Assembly (NCBI RefSeq): GCF_002099425.1
Contig: NW_018344227.1
Span: forward strand, 248,001 to 312,000
Source: Phascolarctos cinereus
Taxonomy: Eukaryota > Chordata > Mammalia > Diprotodontia > Phascolarctidae
Length of the DNA stretch: 64,000 nt
Direction of reading: 5' to 3'
A program made the position numbers and the translations under genes. Under the pieces are notes generated by a model. The model was given only the letters and a program-made list of their open reading frames with translations. It was not told where the DNA came from and ran no database searches. Positions 13,801 to 24,284 of this stretch are shown piece after piece. How positions within the stretch are numbered: the stretch's first letter is position 1; each line of letters starts with the position of its first letter.

Positions 13801-16800
13801 TTTCTTACTTATCTGACACTCTCTGAAATTCTGGGTCTATGCATGTTGCCATCATGTATCCTGATTACTTTTCAAGGCTACATCAACTCTCTGCTAAATA
13901 TACTCTCCTGTTTTCTGACCGGGAAAGAGCTAGGGCAGACTTTGGAGTAGGTGAGGTTCTGTCTTCTTTCTCCCTACATGTGCTCTGATGGCCTGGCTTG
14001 GCACACCCTGTTGCTCCTGCCTTCTCTTCCAGTCTGCAGAGCAGCCTGTCTATTTCCAATAAATGTGGGGCCCAAGGTTTGGTGGCCCCCTCACTCCTGC
14101 TTCTGTCACTGCTCTAAGAAGTGGGGTCCTTTCTAGAGCGAGTCTAGGCTGAATCAAAAGCCCCAAACCTTGGGTCCCAAGGATATTTTGAACAAGCACA
14201 AGCCGGAGCCACATTGGCTCATTAGATCATTTACATTCCAGGCCAGAAGGGACCTTAGAGGTCATCTGGTTTAAAACCCTCCTTTTAAGGAAACTGAGAT
14301 GCAGAGAAGTTAAAAGACATTTGGGCAGTAGCATAACTGGGATTCAAACCCTCTTGAGTCCTCTGACTTCCAGTCTTGCCATTTGAGACCTGAAAGTTCT
14401 CCAGGTACGGTCTAGGGACCCCCAAGAGGTCTTCAATATCAAAACTCTTTTCATTCTAATACAAAAGTGTTTCATTTCTAATATGGTAAATATCAATAGA
14501 TATGAGCCATTCAAACCAAAGCTCACTGGGGGTTCCTTAGTCATTTTCTGGAGTATAATTTGAGAACTGCTGCAGGAATCCCAATTCTCCAACCACAGCC
14601 CCTAGTTGGAAACCACACAAGGGCCAAAGGGATTTAAAACCCAAAGTTTGCTGAAGAGTATTTGTCAGACTCCTGCATTTTCTTTTCTAGCCCTTCCACT
14701 CCCTCCTCTGAGCCCTTGGTGACCCCAGATAAGTTGCTCTTCTTGAGCCTTAGGCAGATTCTTTTGCCTCTCTGGTTACTAGAGGGGTAAGAGTCTTTTG
14801 TTTTCCTCCAACTCAAATAATTGCTTTCCTTTACTTTTTTGGGAGCCTCTTTTGCTTGCCCAGATGCTCTCTGGGAACTCTCTGGGAATATGTAATTGGA
14901 AACCTTGAAGGCTGCTCTTTGACCCCCTGAAATGTGGAATGTGCTGCTTCTTTTTACCCAGATGATTTCTGGCAGCTCTGTCCCCTGAGGGCATAAATTG
15001 AGAACTTCTCTTCAGAGGTACAAAGTCCCAAGTCTGTCACTGATTCTGAGTTTATTGTCCAATCCTCAGACAAATCCTTCCCTTTGGAGATCTTTTAAAG
15101 AGAAGCAGCCAGTGGAGCTCCCAAAGCCTATCTTGAGCCTCAGTTTCTGCCATAGAACAGTTTGCATTCTGGAGAATTGTTTCCAAATGAATTGCCTTCT
15201 CCCTTGCAGCTGATAAGTTAGGACTAAGGAGGGGGCTGGTACTTGCCATCTGAAATGTAGCTGGAGATGTGTTTTCCTTCAAACCTCATTGTGGGATAAT
15301 GGATAAAGAGCTGGATTGAGGCCTCCCTCTGACACTTGCTGGCCTTGTGGGTCACTCCCTAAAGCAGTGAGCTTCGGATCAGCTGCTTTTCATGAGGGGG
15401 ATGTTTTGGGTTTGTTTTTTTTTAGTGCCCCCTCAGCTTTTCTAAAGCTACAGATTTCCTCCCTTTGTTGTCTTAGGATGCCATCAGGGATGTCCACATC
15501 AAAGGCCTCATGTACAAATGGATCCTCCAGGACTTGGGTGAGTTTGGGCCCTAGAACATGGGCAGACTCTATGTAGAAACTCCTGAAATTGAAAATGAGA
15601 GTGAGGGAGTGCACGCCCATGTGTACGTATGTATTGTTTGCGTGTGGGTGGGTGGGTGTGTAGAGGGACCCAGAGAGAGAATTGGACCACATTTCCTTGG
15701 TCGTGTGGATCAGACTGAAGCTTACCTAAAAATGCCAGTCCCATTTGAACTGACTCTCACATGTGCATGTGTTGAGATCTGAGAGATTTAGAGACCCCTC
15801 ACGGACTGGAGTATGGGACAGGATCTTCTGGAATGAATTCACAGACTCAAGCATTCTTTAAGTCAAGATTTATCCTTACACTATACAGTGGGCAGAAGTC
15901 CTTAAGGAACCTGCCATGGTGGCAGAGCTCCTTAGGGAACTTGCAACCTAATAGAAATGATGCTAAAGCTTATCTGGGAAAAGTAGTGGATTATGTGCCA
16001 AGTATACTAATTAGTTGGTAACATAAAACTACGTCATTCACTACTGGAAACGTGGAGGAGGGGGTGGGAGAAGAGAGGGTTCCTAAAGGGTATATTTTGG
16101 TCTGTTATGTCTGATAACAAGATAGTTTCAGGAGTTGACGTCTACAGCTTGACCTCTGGATTCTATACAGTAACTGCGGGCATCAGTACTTGATAGTTCT
16201 GCTGGTACAAGATAGTCTTATTCATACAAGGGAAATTCTACAGAGATCAGCTTGTTCTTGTAACAGGGAGAGATAGTTTGCCTCACTGGGCTCACTCGTG
16301 AGTTATTGCCAGAGATAGGGCCCTTGGGCTGGAGGGAAACTGCCAGGGATAGTGTTTCTGAGGCCAGGGAGAAATTGGAGTCCAAGCAAGGCACCCAGGC
16401 ACCCCATCACATGCACACATATATTCTCTCTCTTCTTTCCTGTGGTAAAGATAATTAAGAGCTGTTTCTCTTTATGATTGCTTTATTCAGTTCTGGTCTT
16501 AAGCAATCCTCCCCTGCCCAGAAGTCATGCACTAATCTGAGGGAAAAGAGCTCTTGTGAGATCTTGGTGGGGGAATAGTTTTGTCCCCGAGCTGCAAAAA
16601 GGGTCTGGGGCTTTGCAGGTTTGATGTGAAGACTTGCCCCAGTGTCCAGGGCTTCCCAGCTTGGGATTTGATTAGAATCAGGACTCCAGATTGGGCCTGA
16701 CTGGAGATGCAGACTCCCCTGCCTGGGCCCTTCTGACCTCCCTGCTCTTGTGTTTTGTAGAAAAGTACATCCTTCGGGGTGAAGAGACCTATGCAGTCCT

Positions 16801-19800
16801 GCGCCGTCTGGTGGACAACGGCAAGAAGCTGTTTCTCATCACCAACAGCCCCTTCAGCTTTGTGTGAGTGTCCCCAGAGGAGTAGAGTGAGGGTGGGAAG
16901 GGCACTCAGAAAGCTCTTCCTCTTCTCCTGCTTCCCTGCCCCCATATCTGGTCACATATTGCAGTGTATCCTGCAGAGGCTGGAGCAACCACTGGGACAA
17001 GGGGTGTTGGGGAGGTGAGGGGTACGCGAAATGTGCTGTGGGTGTCCGATGAAGAGAGTCCTCTGTTCCTGCAGAGAGGCCACAACCCTCCATCCTCTTC
17101 TCTGTCTCTCCAGTGACAAAGGCATGAAGTACATGGTGGGCAAGGAGTGGAGGGATTTCTTCGATATAGTCATTGTGCAGGCGGATAAGCCACATTTCTT
17201 TAATGATGGCATCAAGTAAGTATGTGGGTCTGGAGAGGACAGCCTCATTTGATCCTGTGGCCTGGATGTAATGGTGGGAGGGAAAGCAGCACAAAATCCT
17301 GTCCCTAGCCCAGCAGGCAGAACCAGCCTTCTTTGGAGCCTTGCCTTCTTCAGCCATAATTCACATTTAGAATAACCCCTTTGTGGTTTCCTAAACTACT
17401 TTTCTCATAAGCACCCTGTGAGGTCCACCAGTTTTATGGAGGCAGGCAGCCCAAGGCCCTTGCCAGTAAATGTGGGAGCTGAGATTTGAACCCAGATCTC
17501 TTGCCTTCCAGCTCAGTATTCTTTTTGCTATACAATGCTACTCATCTAGTGCCTGCGAATTGGGCTTCCAAGATTCTTCTCTTTCATTTTGTCAGAGAAT
17601 AAGTTTCTGTCTCCTCTTGCCTGGAGCCAGGCCTCCATGTCATTTCCAGACCATGTCCAAACCATGCCACTCACAATACGTGCCTTTCCCATTAGAAGGG
17701 AAGATCATAGGGCCTGCCTCCCTTGCTTGGCTCTGCTTGCATCCTCAGCACTTAGCACGTCATCTGGCACACAGTAAGTGCTTATAACAAATGGTTTCGC
17801 TTTCATTCATTCGTTCTGAATGTAGAAATATCTTGAGTTGCTGTTTTATTCCCTAAATATTGTGAACCCAGCCCTGACTCAGCCCCAGTCCCATGGGCCC
17901 CTCAGAGAAGCTCTATCAACTCCACATTCTTCCTTAACGCTAGGAGTTCATGTTACTACTTTGCAAAACTAAGGCCATGGAGTGGGGTGGGTGCCATATT
18001 GTTGTAAAGTTTGAAGCCTTCAGCTTCTAGTTCCTATTTTTGTTGGAAACCTCGTTTGCTGAAGGTGTCCTTAGAGGGATGGAGTCTGTTTGGGAGCTTT
18101 CGGGCCTTCACTTTGTGTTTTCCAGAAGGCCTAGCCTTAATGTGCTTTCTCCTTGATAGGCCAAGTCCACTTTCCCTTAGTTTTTCAAGGAAGAGCAGTT
18201 GTGAGCGATGGAGGGGGTTGAGAAATAAAGCAGAGACCAGGATCTACTCAAAGGCAGATGTTCTGAGAACACAGGCCCAGAAGAGTTGGTGGCTGGGGCC
18301 TAGGGGAGCTCTCAGGGAAGGTTAGGGACAGTCTCAGCTGCTCCTGGTTGGGCTGAATGAATCCTTTGGCTAGGGTACTGGCTCCTTTCTTTGATCTGAA
18401 CCCTAGGGGCTCTTTGTTTGGGTTTTTGGCCCTTCCTCCCATTGATTTGACTAACTGTACGATGTGACCCTCCCAAACCTCCCGCTACAGTATTCTCTGG
18501 GTTGAGGCCAAACAAAAGCATCATAAGCCTGGATCAGGGCAAGTCTTTGCTGGCTTCCTCTGCTCCTGCTTATTCCTAGAATAAAGGAAGTCCCTTCTCT
18601 GTTTTTGAGTGTTGGGGGAAAGGAGGAAAGGCAGCCTCCTGCCATCAGCCACTGTAGCAACTCAGGGCTGCTTTGTGGGGGGAGGGGCGACCCTGGGCCA
18701 GGTGGGAGGACCCTAGACTCCCAGACTCTGGAATTTCCTTTGTAGCCTCAGGTTTGCTGCCTGCTTCTTTTCCTCTGTCTCTCTCCCATATTGTCCCAAT
18801 AGCACTTGACATACCCCCTCCCCCCCAGTTTCTGTAGCCTGAAGACAGGAGTGAGAGAATTCCTGCCCCAGAGCAAAGGTGACAGACCAGTGCCAAATAA
18901 AGGGGGGGAAGGGAGGTGTACTGAGACAGAGGCGCTAGCTTCACAGCTCACTGACATTCACAAATGTTCTACCCAAAATGACCTCTTAAAATTTCCCCCT
19001 AAAAATATTCCATTTCTGTTGAAGGGCCTTTAATTGGTTGGGTTTTTTTTTTTTGAGGGGGGTAAGGGGAGAAATACTCTTTCTCTTTCTTACAGGCCCA
19101 GTTCCTCTATGTAACCTGCTCCAAACATCTAGAATCTTCTATACCCCAATAGTGTTCATAAACTCTTGCAACAGTGTCTGGCAGAACTGGAGCCAGAGGA
19201 CCAAATGCCCCACCCTGGCAGAAGTATAAGGAGTGGGCATTCTCTTTGAGAGGGGAATAAGAGGCGGGGCAGCCCCCCCCCAGTGGCCTGAGCTCTGGGG
19301 CCACATGTACCCATCTCCTGCCAAAGACTGGATATTTAATATGGGAGAATTCCCTTATCCCAGGAGGAAAGGGAAGACCCCGGGTGCCTGAGAGCTGTCC
19401 TTTCTTTCTGGCAGACCTTTCCGACGATTGGATGAGAATGGAGACCTTCAGTGGGATAAGATCATCAAGCTAGAAAAGGGCCAGGTATACAAGCAGGTGA
19501 GACCTATGCCCATTGTCCCAAGGGCCTAGATTGGCACTCCTGCTTCTCTCCACTCGCTTGCATGGCTATCATAACTGTTTCCAGGACTGTGTCTACCACC
19601 TCTGTTTCTCAAGCACCACAGTATCTCTTCCAGCTGGAGCCAGGGGCTTGGGTTCTGACAGCAGCTGCTTCAGGTTCCTTCCTGGCCAGCTCTTAACTTG
19701 GGACAACAGGCACTGAACCTCATTTCTGCAAGAGAGTATGAGGTTACCATGCTGGTACTTTGGAGGGTGTGGCTTCAGGCTCTACTCAGAGTGAAGGTTC

Positions 19801-22770
19801 AAGTCAGAGATTGGAGGCAAAAAGGGAAAGAATCAAAACCACCTCCAGTGTGCAGGGTGTAGGCCTCCAGTTTCAGCAGGAAGGCTTCAAACTTCATACC
19901 TTTTCCTGTCACCTGTGACAGCTATTTTTAACCTCAGGGCTCCTCAATGTGGCAGATGCAGAGATTGTCAGTGACATCACACTCTGGGAGTATCAGAAAG
20001 GTCTCAAGGAATTGTATGACTCATTGCCCTGGCCTGGAGGACCCGCTCCACCCACACCCCACACACACATACACACTTCTCAAACCGTAACCCCTTCAGG
20101 CTCCACCCAGCCTTTGCCCTTCACACTTAAAGGTACCCCAACAGAAGAGGTGCCCACTCTCCTCAGGGCACATGCTCAGGAAGGAAAAGTGGTTTGGAAC
20201 ACTCAGGGCTTTAGGCTCTTCAGTTTGAGAGATAGAAAAATGTTTCCCAGAGACAGCATTCTGGTTGTTGCATTTCTAGGAGCTGAGGTCCAGTCTGGGA
20301 CAAGATCCTCAGACAAAGAGGAGGAAATCTTTTCCTTTTCCTCAGTCTGAGTTAGCCACAGTGAAAAACCAGGCTGGTCCTCCTGGCACTAGGGTGCACC
20401 TCTCACATCTCCTTTTTTGGAGCCTTCTTGGGACAAAGATCTAAATTACTCCCATCACCACCAATCCTGACTTGTTTACAGAAGAAAGCAGCTTAAAAGG
20501 GGAGGAACTGAAAAGATTCCCTCCTTCAAAGTCGTTCCTTTCATCATCACCAGTAATAGTAAGACATAAGATTGGTACTTCTGCAAATCAGAGAAAGGAA
20601 ACAGAGTCATAATGTTACCTAGCATTTATCTAGTGCTTTAAGGTTTACAAAGCAATGTACTTGGTACCTCATTTGATTTTTGATCTCCACAACAGCCTGG
20701 GAGGTAGGTGCTGTTATCCCCATTTTTAAGATGAGGCAAACAGAGGAGAAGTAAGCTGCCTAGGGTCACACAGCTAGGAAGTTCCTGAGGCCAGATTATG
20801 CAATGAAAGGATTTGGGAAGGGATGGCCAGAAAACTCAAACTCGGGTTGAAATTGAAATGGAATTGACCTTAGGGCTGCCTTCTGAGCAGCATCCCTTAC
20901 TGAGGCCATGTTGTATAGTAGAGGACCCTAATGGTGCCAGTGACTTTAGGTACAGTTCAGAAGAGGTTGCAGTGGTCATGACTGTGCCACTTCTGTGATT
21001 TAGGGGAGGAGTAGACTGCCCTGATTTGGGGGTAGAGCAGCACGGTGCACAGGGCTTGTGCTGGCAGGACAGCAAGGTTAAAGGTCAGTGAGTTTCAGGG
21101 AGGAATAGCATTTCCCAGTGAAGCATCTATGTCCTTCTATAATTGCTCCCCACTCCAACTTTCAATTCCCCCTAAACCTGAATCTCCTGCTCCATCCCTA
21201 GGGGAACCTGTTTGATTTCCTGCGGCTGACTGGTTGGCGAGGATCCAAAGTCTTCTACTTTGGTGACCATCTCTACAGTGATCTGGCAGTGAGTCTTTTT
21301 AGGGAGCCAGAAGAGGGAGAGGGGGACTTCACACTAGGGGCTGCATGGACAGCAGTAGTGGATCCCTTCTCAGGGCCTAGGGGAAAATAACTAGGCAGAT
21401 TCATTGAGCCCAAAGGGGCGCCAGGGGGGTAGGCCATGACTGTCCTCTTCACCACACTGTTCTTTTCCCTGCCTCATTGCTGCCTTCTCCAAGGACCTAA
21501 TGCTTCGACATGGCTGGCGTACTGGGGCCATTGTTCCAGAACTGGAGACTGAAACCAAGATTGTCAACACAGAGCAGTATTCTCAGTCACTGACATGGCT
21601 ACAGGCCCTCACTGGCCTACTGGAACGTATGCAGGTCAGTGCTCTCCCTCCGGCTGGTTCCTTTGGACCGAGAGATACGGCGTAGAGTGGTGGAGCTATA
21701 GCAGAAAACTGCTTGTGATACTTTGAAATGTTACCAGGTTAAGCACTAGAAGCCAGAGGCAGCTCTGGCAATAGCTTTTTGGTTGCTGGGTCCTCCATCC
21801 CCCTTCACATCCAGCAGCAGCCTTTTTGGCCCTCTAGCTCATCCAGAGGGTTGACGAGATCAGAGTTAGGATTCTGTGATGTAGTAGGACTTAAACCAGA
21901 ATGTTTTCTTTTTGGTTGCTGCCCAGATGTTTCGAGATGCTGAGTCCCAGCAGGTGCTTCAAGACTGGATGAAGGAGAGACAGGAGATGAGGTGTTTTGA
22001 GGTTCCAAGGCCAGTGTGGCCGGGTCTGGGGGAGGATGGGCCTTGGGCTAGACTTCCCTAGGGTGGGAGGTGACTTCAGCCCCTTGAGTGAATAACCTCC
22101 CAAGACCTCTGGCCCCATGATGCACTGGCATACAAGGCCTAGGGGCATGGTCCGTGTCCTGACACCTGCCCTTCCCCCTCCACTCTCCCTGACACTTTGT
22201 TTCCCTATCCTTCAATTGAAGAAGTGTGCACCAGACACTGGGTGGACTAGGTGCTGGGCCTAAAAAAACGTCAACAAAACAGCCTCAATCCTCAAAGACT
22301 TCCATTCTAGGGGAATGTCACCAGTTTGGATGTCACAGTCAAATTCATCTCCAAGGTCCAGTTTGCTTACATTTGTCAGGAGTTCAGTCTGTAACAGTTA
22401 AAAGAAAGAAGTCACTCCCTAGGCTGTGTCTGTGAGGCTAAAACCAGGCCCCCAGGGCCTTGCCCCACTGTGAGCTGGAGTTCTCTCACACTCTCCATTT
22501 TCTCCCAGGGCTGTCACCAAGAATTTGTTCAACCCTCAGTTTGGCAGCATCTTTCGAACCTGCCACAACCCCACCTACTTCTCTCGCCGACTCTGCCGCT
22601 TCTCAGACCTCTACATGGCTTCCATCAGCTGCCTGCTCAATTATGACCTTCGCTACACCTTCTTTCCCCGCCGCACTCCTCTGCAGCATGAGGCCCCCCT
22701 CTGGATGGACCAGCTGTGCACAGGCTGCATGAAAACCCCCTTTCTGGAGGAGATGGCCCACATTCGCTAG
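7194..22770 (+). CDS. NT5DC2: NT5DC2-like HAD-superfamily 5'-nucleotidase-domain protein, C-terminal 479 residues in 13 exons
   Basis: Exons: 7194-7378, 8221-8295, 8480-8535, 9124-9217, 10142-10270, 15477-15537, 16761-16863, 17114-17215, 19415-19496, 21202-21288, 21494-21634, 21927-21991 and 22509-22770. All junctions are GT-AG and phases join without a break. Counting from the first full codon (7196), HAD motif I is FDYDYT with D32 and D34, motif II is LITNS with T227, motif III is the Lys of ADKP (K259), and motif IV is GDHLYSD with D317 and D322. This is the arrangement of cytosolic IMP/GMP-type 5'-nucleotidases. Human NT5DC2 has no firmly assigned substrate and has been reported to bind tyrosine hydroxylase. 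Segments such as KYILRG, SGFYGKGP and [11 protein letters not shown] favour NT5DC2 over NT5DC3, but other stretches ([22 protein letters not shown]) look NT5DC3-like, so a third paralogue is possible. The first visible exon opens with two bases of a split codon, so at least one upstream exon is missing. No stop or frameshift is seen; the gene looks functional. Confidence 0.87.
7379..8220 (+). other. Intron 1 with MIR and a GT/GA microsatellite
   Basis: A MIR remnant at about 7690-7797 ends in 'tcctcatctgcaaaatag' and runs into a (GT)n-(GA)n microsatellite at 7798-7842, probably grown from the SINE end. Confidence 0.7.
8221..8295 (+). CDS. NT5DC2: Coding exon 2
   Basis: Acceptor ttccttgtag, donor gtaagg, 25 codons in phase 0. 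It encodes [18 protein letters not shown] and the LHYDIPK end. The FAIRGLHYD stretch is strongly conserved in NT5DC2 and NT5DC3. Confidence 0.9.
8480..8535 (+). CDS. NT5DC2: Coding exon 3
   Basis: Acceptor cttatccag, donor gtgaga. It encodes [17 protein letters not shown] and two bases of a split Arg codon completed by the next exon. Confidence 0.9.
8536..9123 (+). other. Intron 3
   Basis: Unique sequence; no repeat or alternative exon identified. Confidence 0.6.
9124..9217 (+). CDS. NT5DC2: Coding exon 4
   Basis: Acceptor tttcctag, donor gtgagt. Its first base completes the split Arg, followed by 31 codons beginning [10 protein letters not shown] and ending VSGFYGK. Confidence 0.9.
9218..10141 (+). 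other. Intron 4
   Basis: Unique sequence. No alternative exon or strong repeat identified; a weak MIR-like tail may lie near 9440-9520. Confidence 0.55.
10142..10270 (+). CDS. NT5DC2: Coding exon 5
   Basis: Acceptor ctttctcag, donor gtaatg. Its 43 codons in phase 0 hold [15 protein letters not shown] and the HLYKDVT end. [10 protein letters not shown] is a hallmark of the NT5DC2/NT5DC3 cap region. Confidence 0.9.
10271..15476 (+). other. Intron 5 (5.2 kb, longest)
   Basis: It holds old repeat pieces (about 10850-11640), a (TGA)n run at 11128-11152, a MIR-like tail at about 11650-11785, a strong pyrimidine tract at 13455-13775, and a MIR-type relic at about 14215-14390. Several long open frames here come from low-complexity sequence. 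Confidence 0.65.
13455..13775 (+). repeat. CT-rich polypyrimidine low-complexity tract
   Basis: About 320 bases of nearly pure C/T ('ctctctcctcccttctcttc' style). It creates three overlapping Ser/Pro/Leu-rich open frames that are not genes. Confidence 0.9.
15477..15537 (+). CDS. NT5DC2: Coding exon 6
   Basis: Acceptor ttgtcttag, donor gtgagt. It encodes [15 protein letters not shown] and the ILQDL end, and stops after the first base of a Glu codon. It follows the longest intron (5.2 kb). Confidence 0.9.
15538..16760 (+). other. Intron 6, carrying an antisense LTR
   Basis: A short GT-rich stretch lies near 15620-15662. The middle is occupied by an antisense LTR (separate entry). The remainder is unique. 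Confidence 0.65.
15770..16345 (-). mobile_element. Solo LTR fossil in intron 6, antisense to the gene
   Basis: The stretch 'gaatgaattcacagactcaa' is the reverse complement of the U5 region of the plus-strand LTR at 40.87-41.54 kb, and its far end matches the start of that LTR loosely. The two copies are therefore one LTR family. Ends are approximate and no coding parts are present. Confidence 0.65.
16761..16863 (+). CDS. NT5DC2: Coding exon 7 (HAD motif II)
   Basis: Acceptor tgttttgtag, donor gtgagt. It encodes [13 protein letters not shown] and [10 protein letters not shown]. The Thr of LITNS is the motif II residue that holds the phosphate. It ends two bases into a Val codon. Confidence 0.9.
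17114..17215 (+). CDS. NT5DC2: Coding exon 8 (HAD motif III)
   Basis: Acceptor gtctctccag, donor gtaagt. It encodes [12 protein letters not shown] and [13 protein letters not shown]. The Lys of ADKP is the expected motif III residue. It ends two bases into a Lys codon. Confidence 0.9.
17216..19414 (+). other. Intron 8
   Basis: MIR/L2-type relics lie near 17395-17530 ('ctgagatttgaacccagatc') and 17725-17795 ('cacacagtaagtgcttataa'). The rest is unique, with no supported exon. Confidence 0.55.
19415..19496 (+). CDS. NT5DC2: Coding exon 9
   Basis: Acceptor ctttctggcag, donor gtgaga. It completes the Lys codon and adds 27 codons from [15 protein letters not shown] to GQVYKQ. Confidence 0.9.
19497..21201 (+). 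other. Intron 9 with an L2/MIR-type relic
   Basis: An L2/MIR-type end at about 20605-20795 has 'ggtttacaaagcaatgtact' and 'gggtcacacagctaggaag'. A protein-like open stretch at 19949-20040 lacks good splice sites and is not called. Confidence 0.6.
21202..21288 (+). CDS. NT5DC2: Coding exon 10 (HAD motif IV)
   Basis: Acceptor catccctag, donor gtgagt. Its 29 codons in phase 0 hold [11 protein letters not shown]. Both motif IV aspartates, expected to bind magnesium, are present. Confidence 0.9.
21494..21634 (+). CDS. NT5DC2: Coding exon 11
   Basis: Acceptor ttctccaag, donor gtcagt. Its 47 codons begin [17 protein letters not shown] and end LTGLLERMQ, a strongly conserved block. Confidence 0.9.
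21927..21991 (+). CDS. NT5DC2: Coding exon 12 (weak donor)
   Basis: Acceptor gctgcccag. It encodes [14 protein letters not shown] and MKERQEM, then two bases of a split Arg. The donor reads ag|gtgttt, which departs from the gt(a/g)agt consensus of nearly all the other introns, but the phase and protein alignment require it. Confidence 0.83.
21992..22508 (+). other. Intron 12
   Basis: Unique sequence; no repeat identified. Confidence 0.6.
22509..22770 (+). CDS. NT5DC2: Terminal coding exon 13 with stop
   Basis: Acceptor ttctcccag. Its first base completes Arg, then 86 codons run from [16 protein letters not shown] through [16 protein letters not shown] and [15 protein letters not shown] to MAHIR and a TAG stop at 22768-22770. 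The C-terminus matches the end of NT5DC2 closely. Confidence 0.92.
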
Positions 22771-24284
22771 GGTGTGTGCTTCCCACCTGGGGGTGCTGGG
22801 CCGTTCACAAGCCAAGGCCTAGTGCAAGACTGGATTCTTCTGGTCTCAGCACATCCCCCTCCCATCCCCTAGCTCGGTCCGGGGCTGGGAGCCAAAGGGT
22901 GACCATGGGGCTGACCACCAGGGTGTCCCATGAAGAGGATACACTGGCATCAGCTGTTGCCTTTGTGCCTCTTCATTATGACCGCCTTAGGGACCCACAA
23001 GACCCTATTCGTACTGTCCATTGGATGGGCATTGGGGTTTGTCTGCTTTGGTGCTAGGGAGGAGCCTGTCCCTGAGGCTTGAGGGATGGGTATCCCCAGT
23101 TAGAAATCTGTTTTTCCGGGCCAAGCAACAGAGCCCAGCCACAGCTGAGAGAGAGAGAGAGAGAGAAAGCATTAGAAAGAGTGTGGATCCATGTGCCTAC
23201 TGAAGGGGCAGGCAGAGAATCTAAGAACTCAGAAGGCTAGTCCCAGTGGACTCTGAAGGACCCTTTCTCCCTTTGATTGCATCTGGGACCTAGGAAAATG
23301 AAAGGACTTCCCCAAGGTCCTAGCGTGCAGGGAGTGAGATTTAGTTTGGGGGTTAGCAGAGGGGGTGGGTGTTGTTCTTTGGGGGTGGGAGGGTTGGAGT
23401 CTTTCCTGGGTTCAGAGGCCTTGCAAGACCTTGCTCAGGAGGGGCCTGGAGCAAGCTGCTTTGGCTCTTCCACCTTCACAACCCCTCCCCACAGCCCTCT
23501 CCCCTTCCTGGAAACCTCAGGCTACACCCTAGCCCTGCAATGGGCCCTGTGCCTTGCCTGCTTTCTCTTGCCAAAAAGCTGCAGCCTTGACTCTTAACTG
23601 CACAGGGAGAACTCTTGGGAAAGCAGCAGGGTTGGGGCTGGGTTACAAACTGTGTTTGGCAGGCAGAGAAGCAATAGATGCCTCCACAAGGTTCCCAGGG
23701 CTCTTGCCAGGAGCAGGGGCTCCCCATTCTGTCAAGGCATATACCAACCCAGCCCTCCACCAAGAGATTGGATGGGGGTCTTTGGCCATCATCTCAGTTC
23801 CCCCCTTGGAGGTGCTGGCAGGCTCTCCTCCCGTATCTGCTGCCTATAAATAGGGAGAAGCCCACTATCCCATCCTATTACAAAGGAGTCTGCATCTGCA
23901 GAATATCTCCAATGGAGATAGTGGGACATGGTGGGCTTCGTCCTGTCCTTGATGCTCTGAGCCCTCCAGTGGTGGGCTCCCATGGAGTTGGAAACATCTC
24001 TGTGCCCCCCACCCCCTTCCCTCAGTCAGCTAGAGCTGCTAAGCTGGGAGGCAGGAGCCCTCTTACCCAAGCCTTCTGCCTCTTTGTCCACCCCTCACTC
24101 TTCTCTTGCCCCTTTCCTCTTAAAGGAAAACAAAACCGAAAATCCGGTTGGTTTTCTATCTCCTTTGTTTCTGAAGATGCTCTTCCCTGTGCCTCCTCAG
24201 AGAGCCATCTGCTGAATGAATGTCCAGATGTTCTGGATGGCTATATCTGTCCCCAGGTAAATGTTAAGTACTGGGGACAGTAAT
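22771..24284 (+). other. Probable 3' UTR of the NT5DC gene and downstream unique DNA
   Basis: The GC-richer, non-repetitive sequence after the stop probably includes the 3' UTR. No AATAAA was found close to the stop; the clearest downstream one is at 24726-24731, so the true end is unknown. A (GA)n run lies at 23148-23167. A 201-codon open frame at 23678-24283 has no family signature and is not called. No STAB1-like exon is visible on the minus strand. Confidence 0.45.

Noticed and set aside
13419-13950. Three overlapping plus-strand frames of 120-149 codons
   Set aside because: They are produced by a CT-rich tract within intron 5.
19949-20350. Protein-like frame ([16 protein letters not shown]) in intron 9 as a cassette exon
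   Set aside because: No good acceptor and donor pair keeps this frame with exons 9 and 10. RNA reads would decide.
23678-24283. 201-codon plus-strand open frame downstream of the NT5DC stop
   Set aside because: No family signature, no conserved motif, and it lies in the likely 3' UTR with several other overlapping frames.
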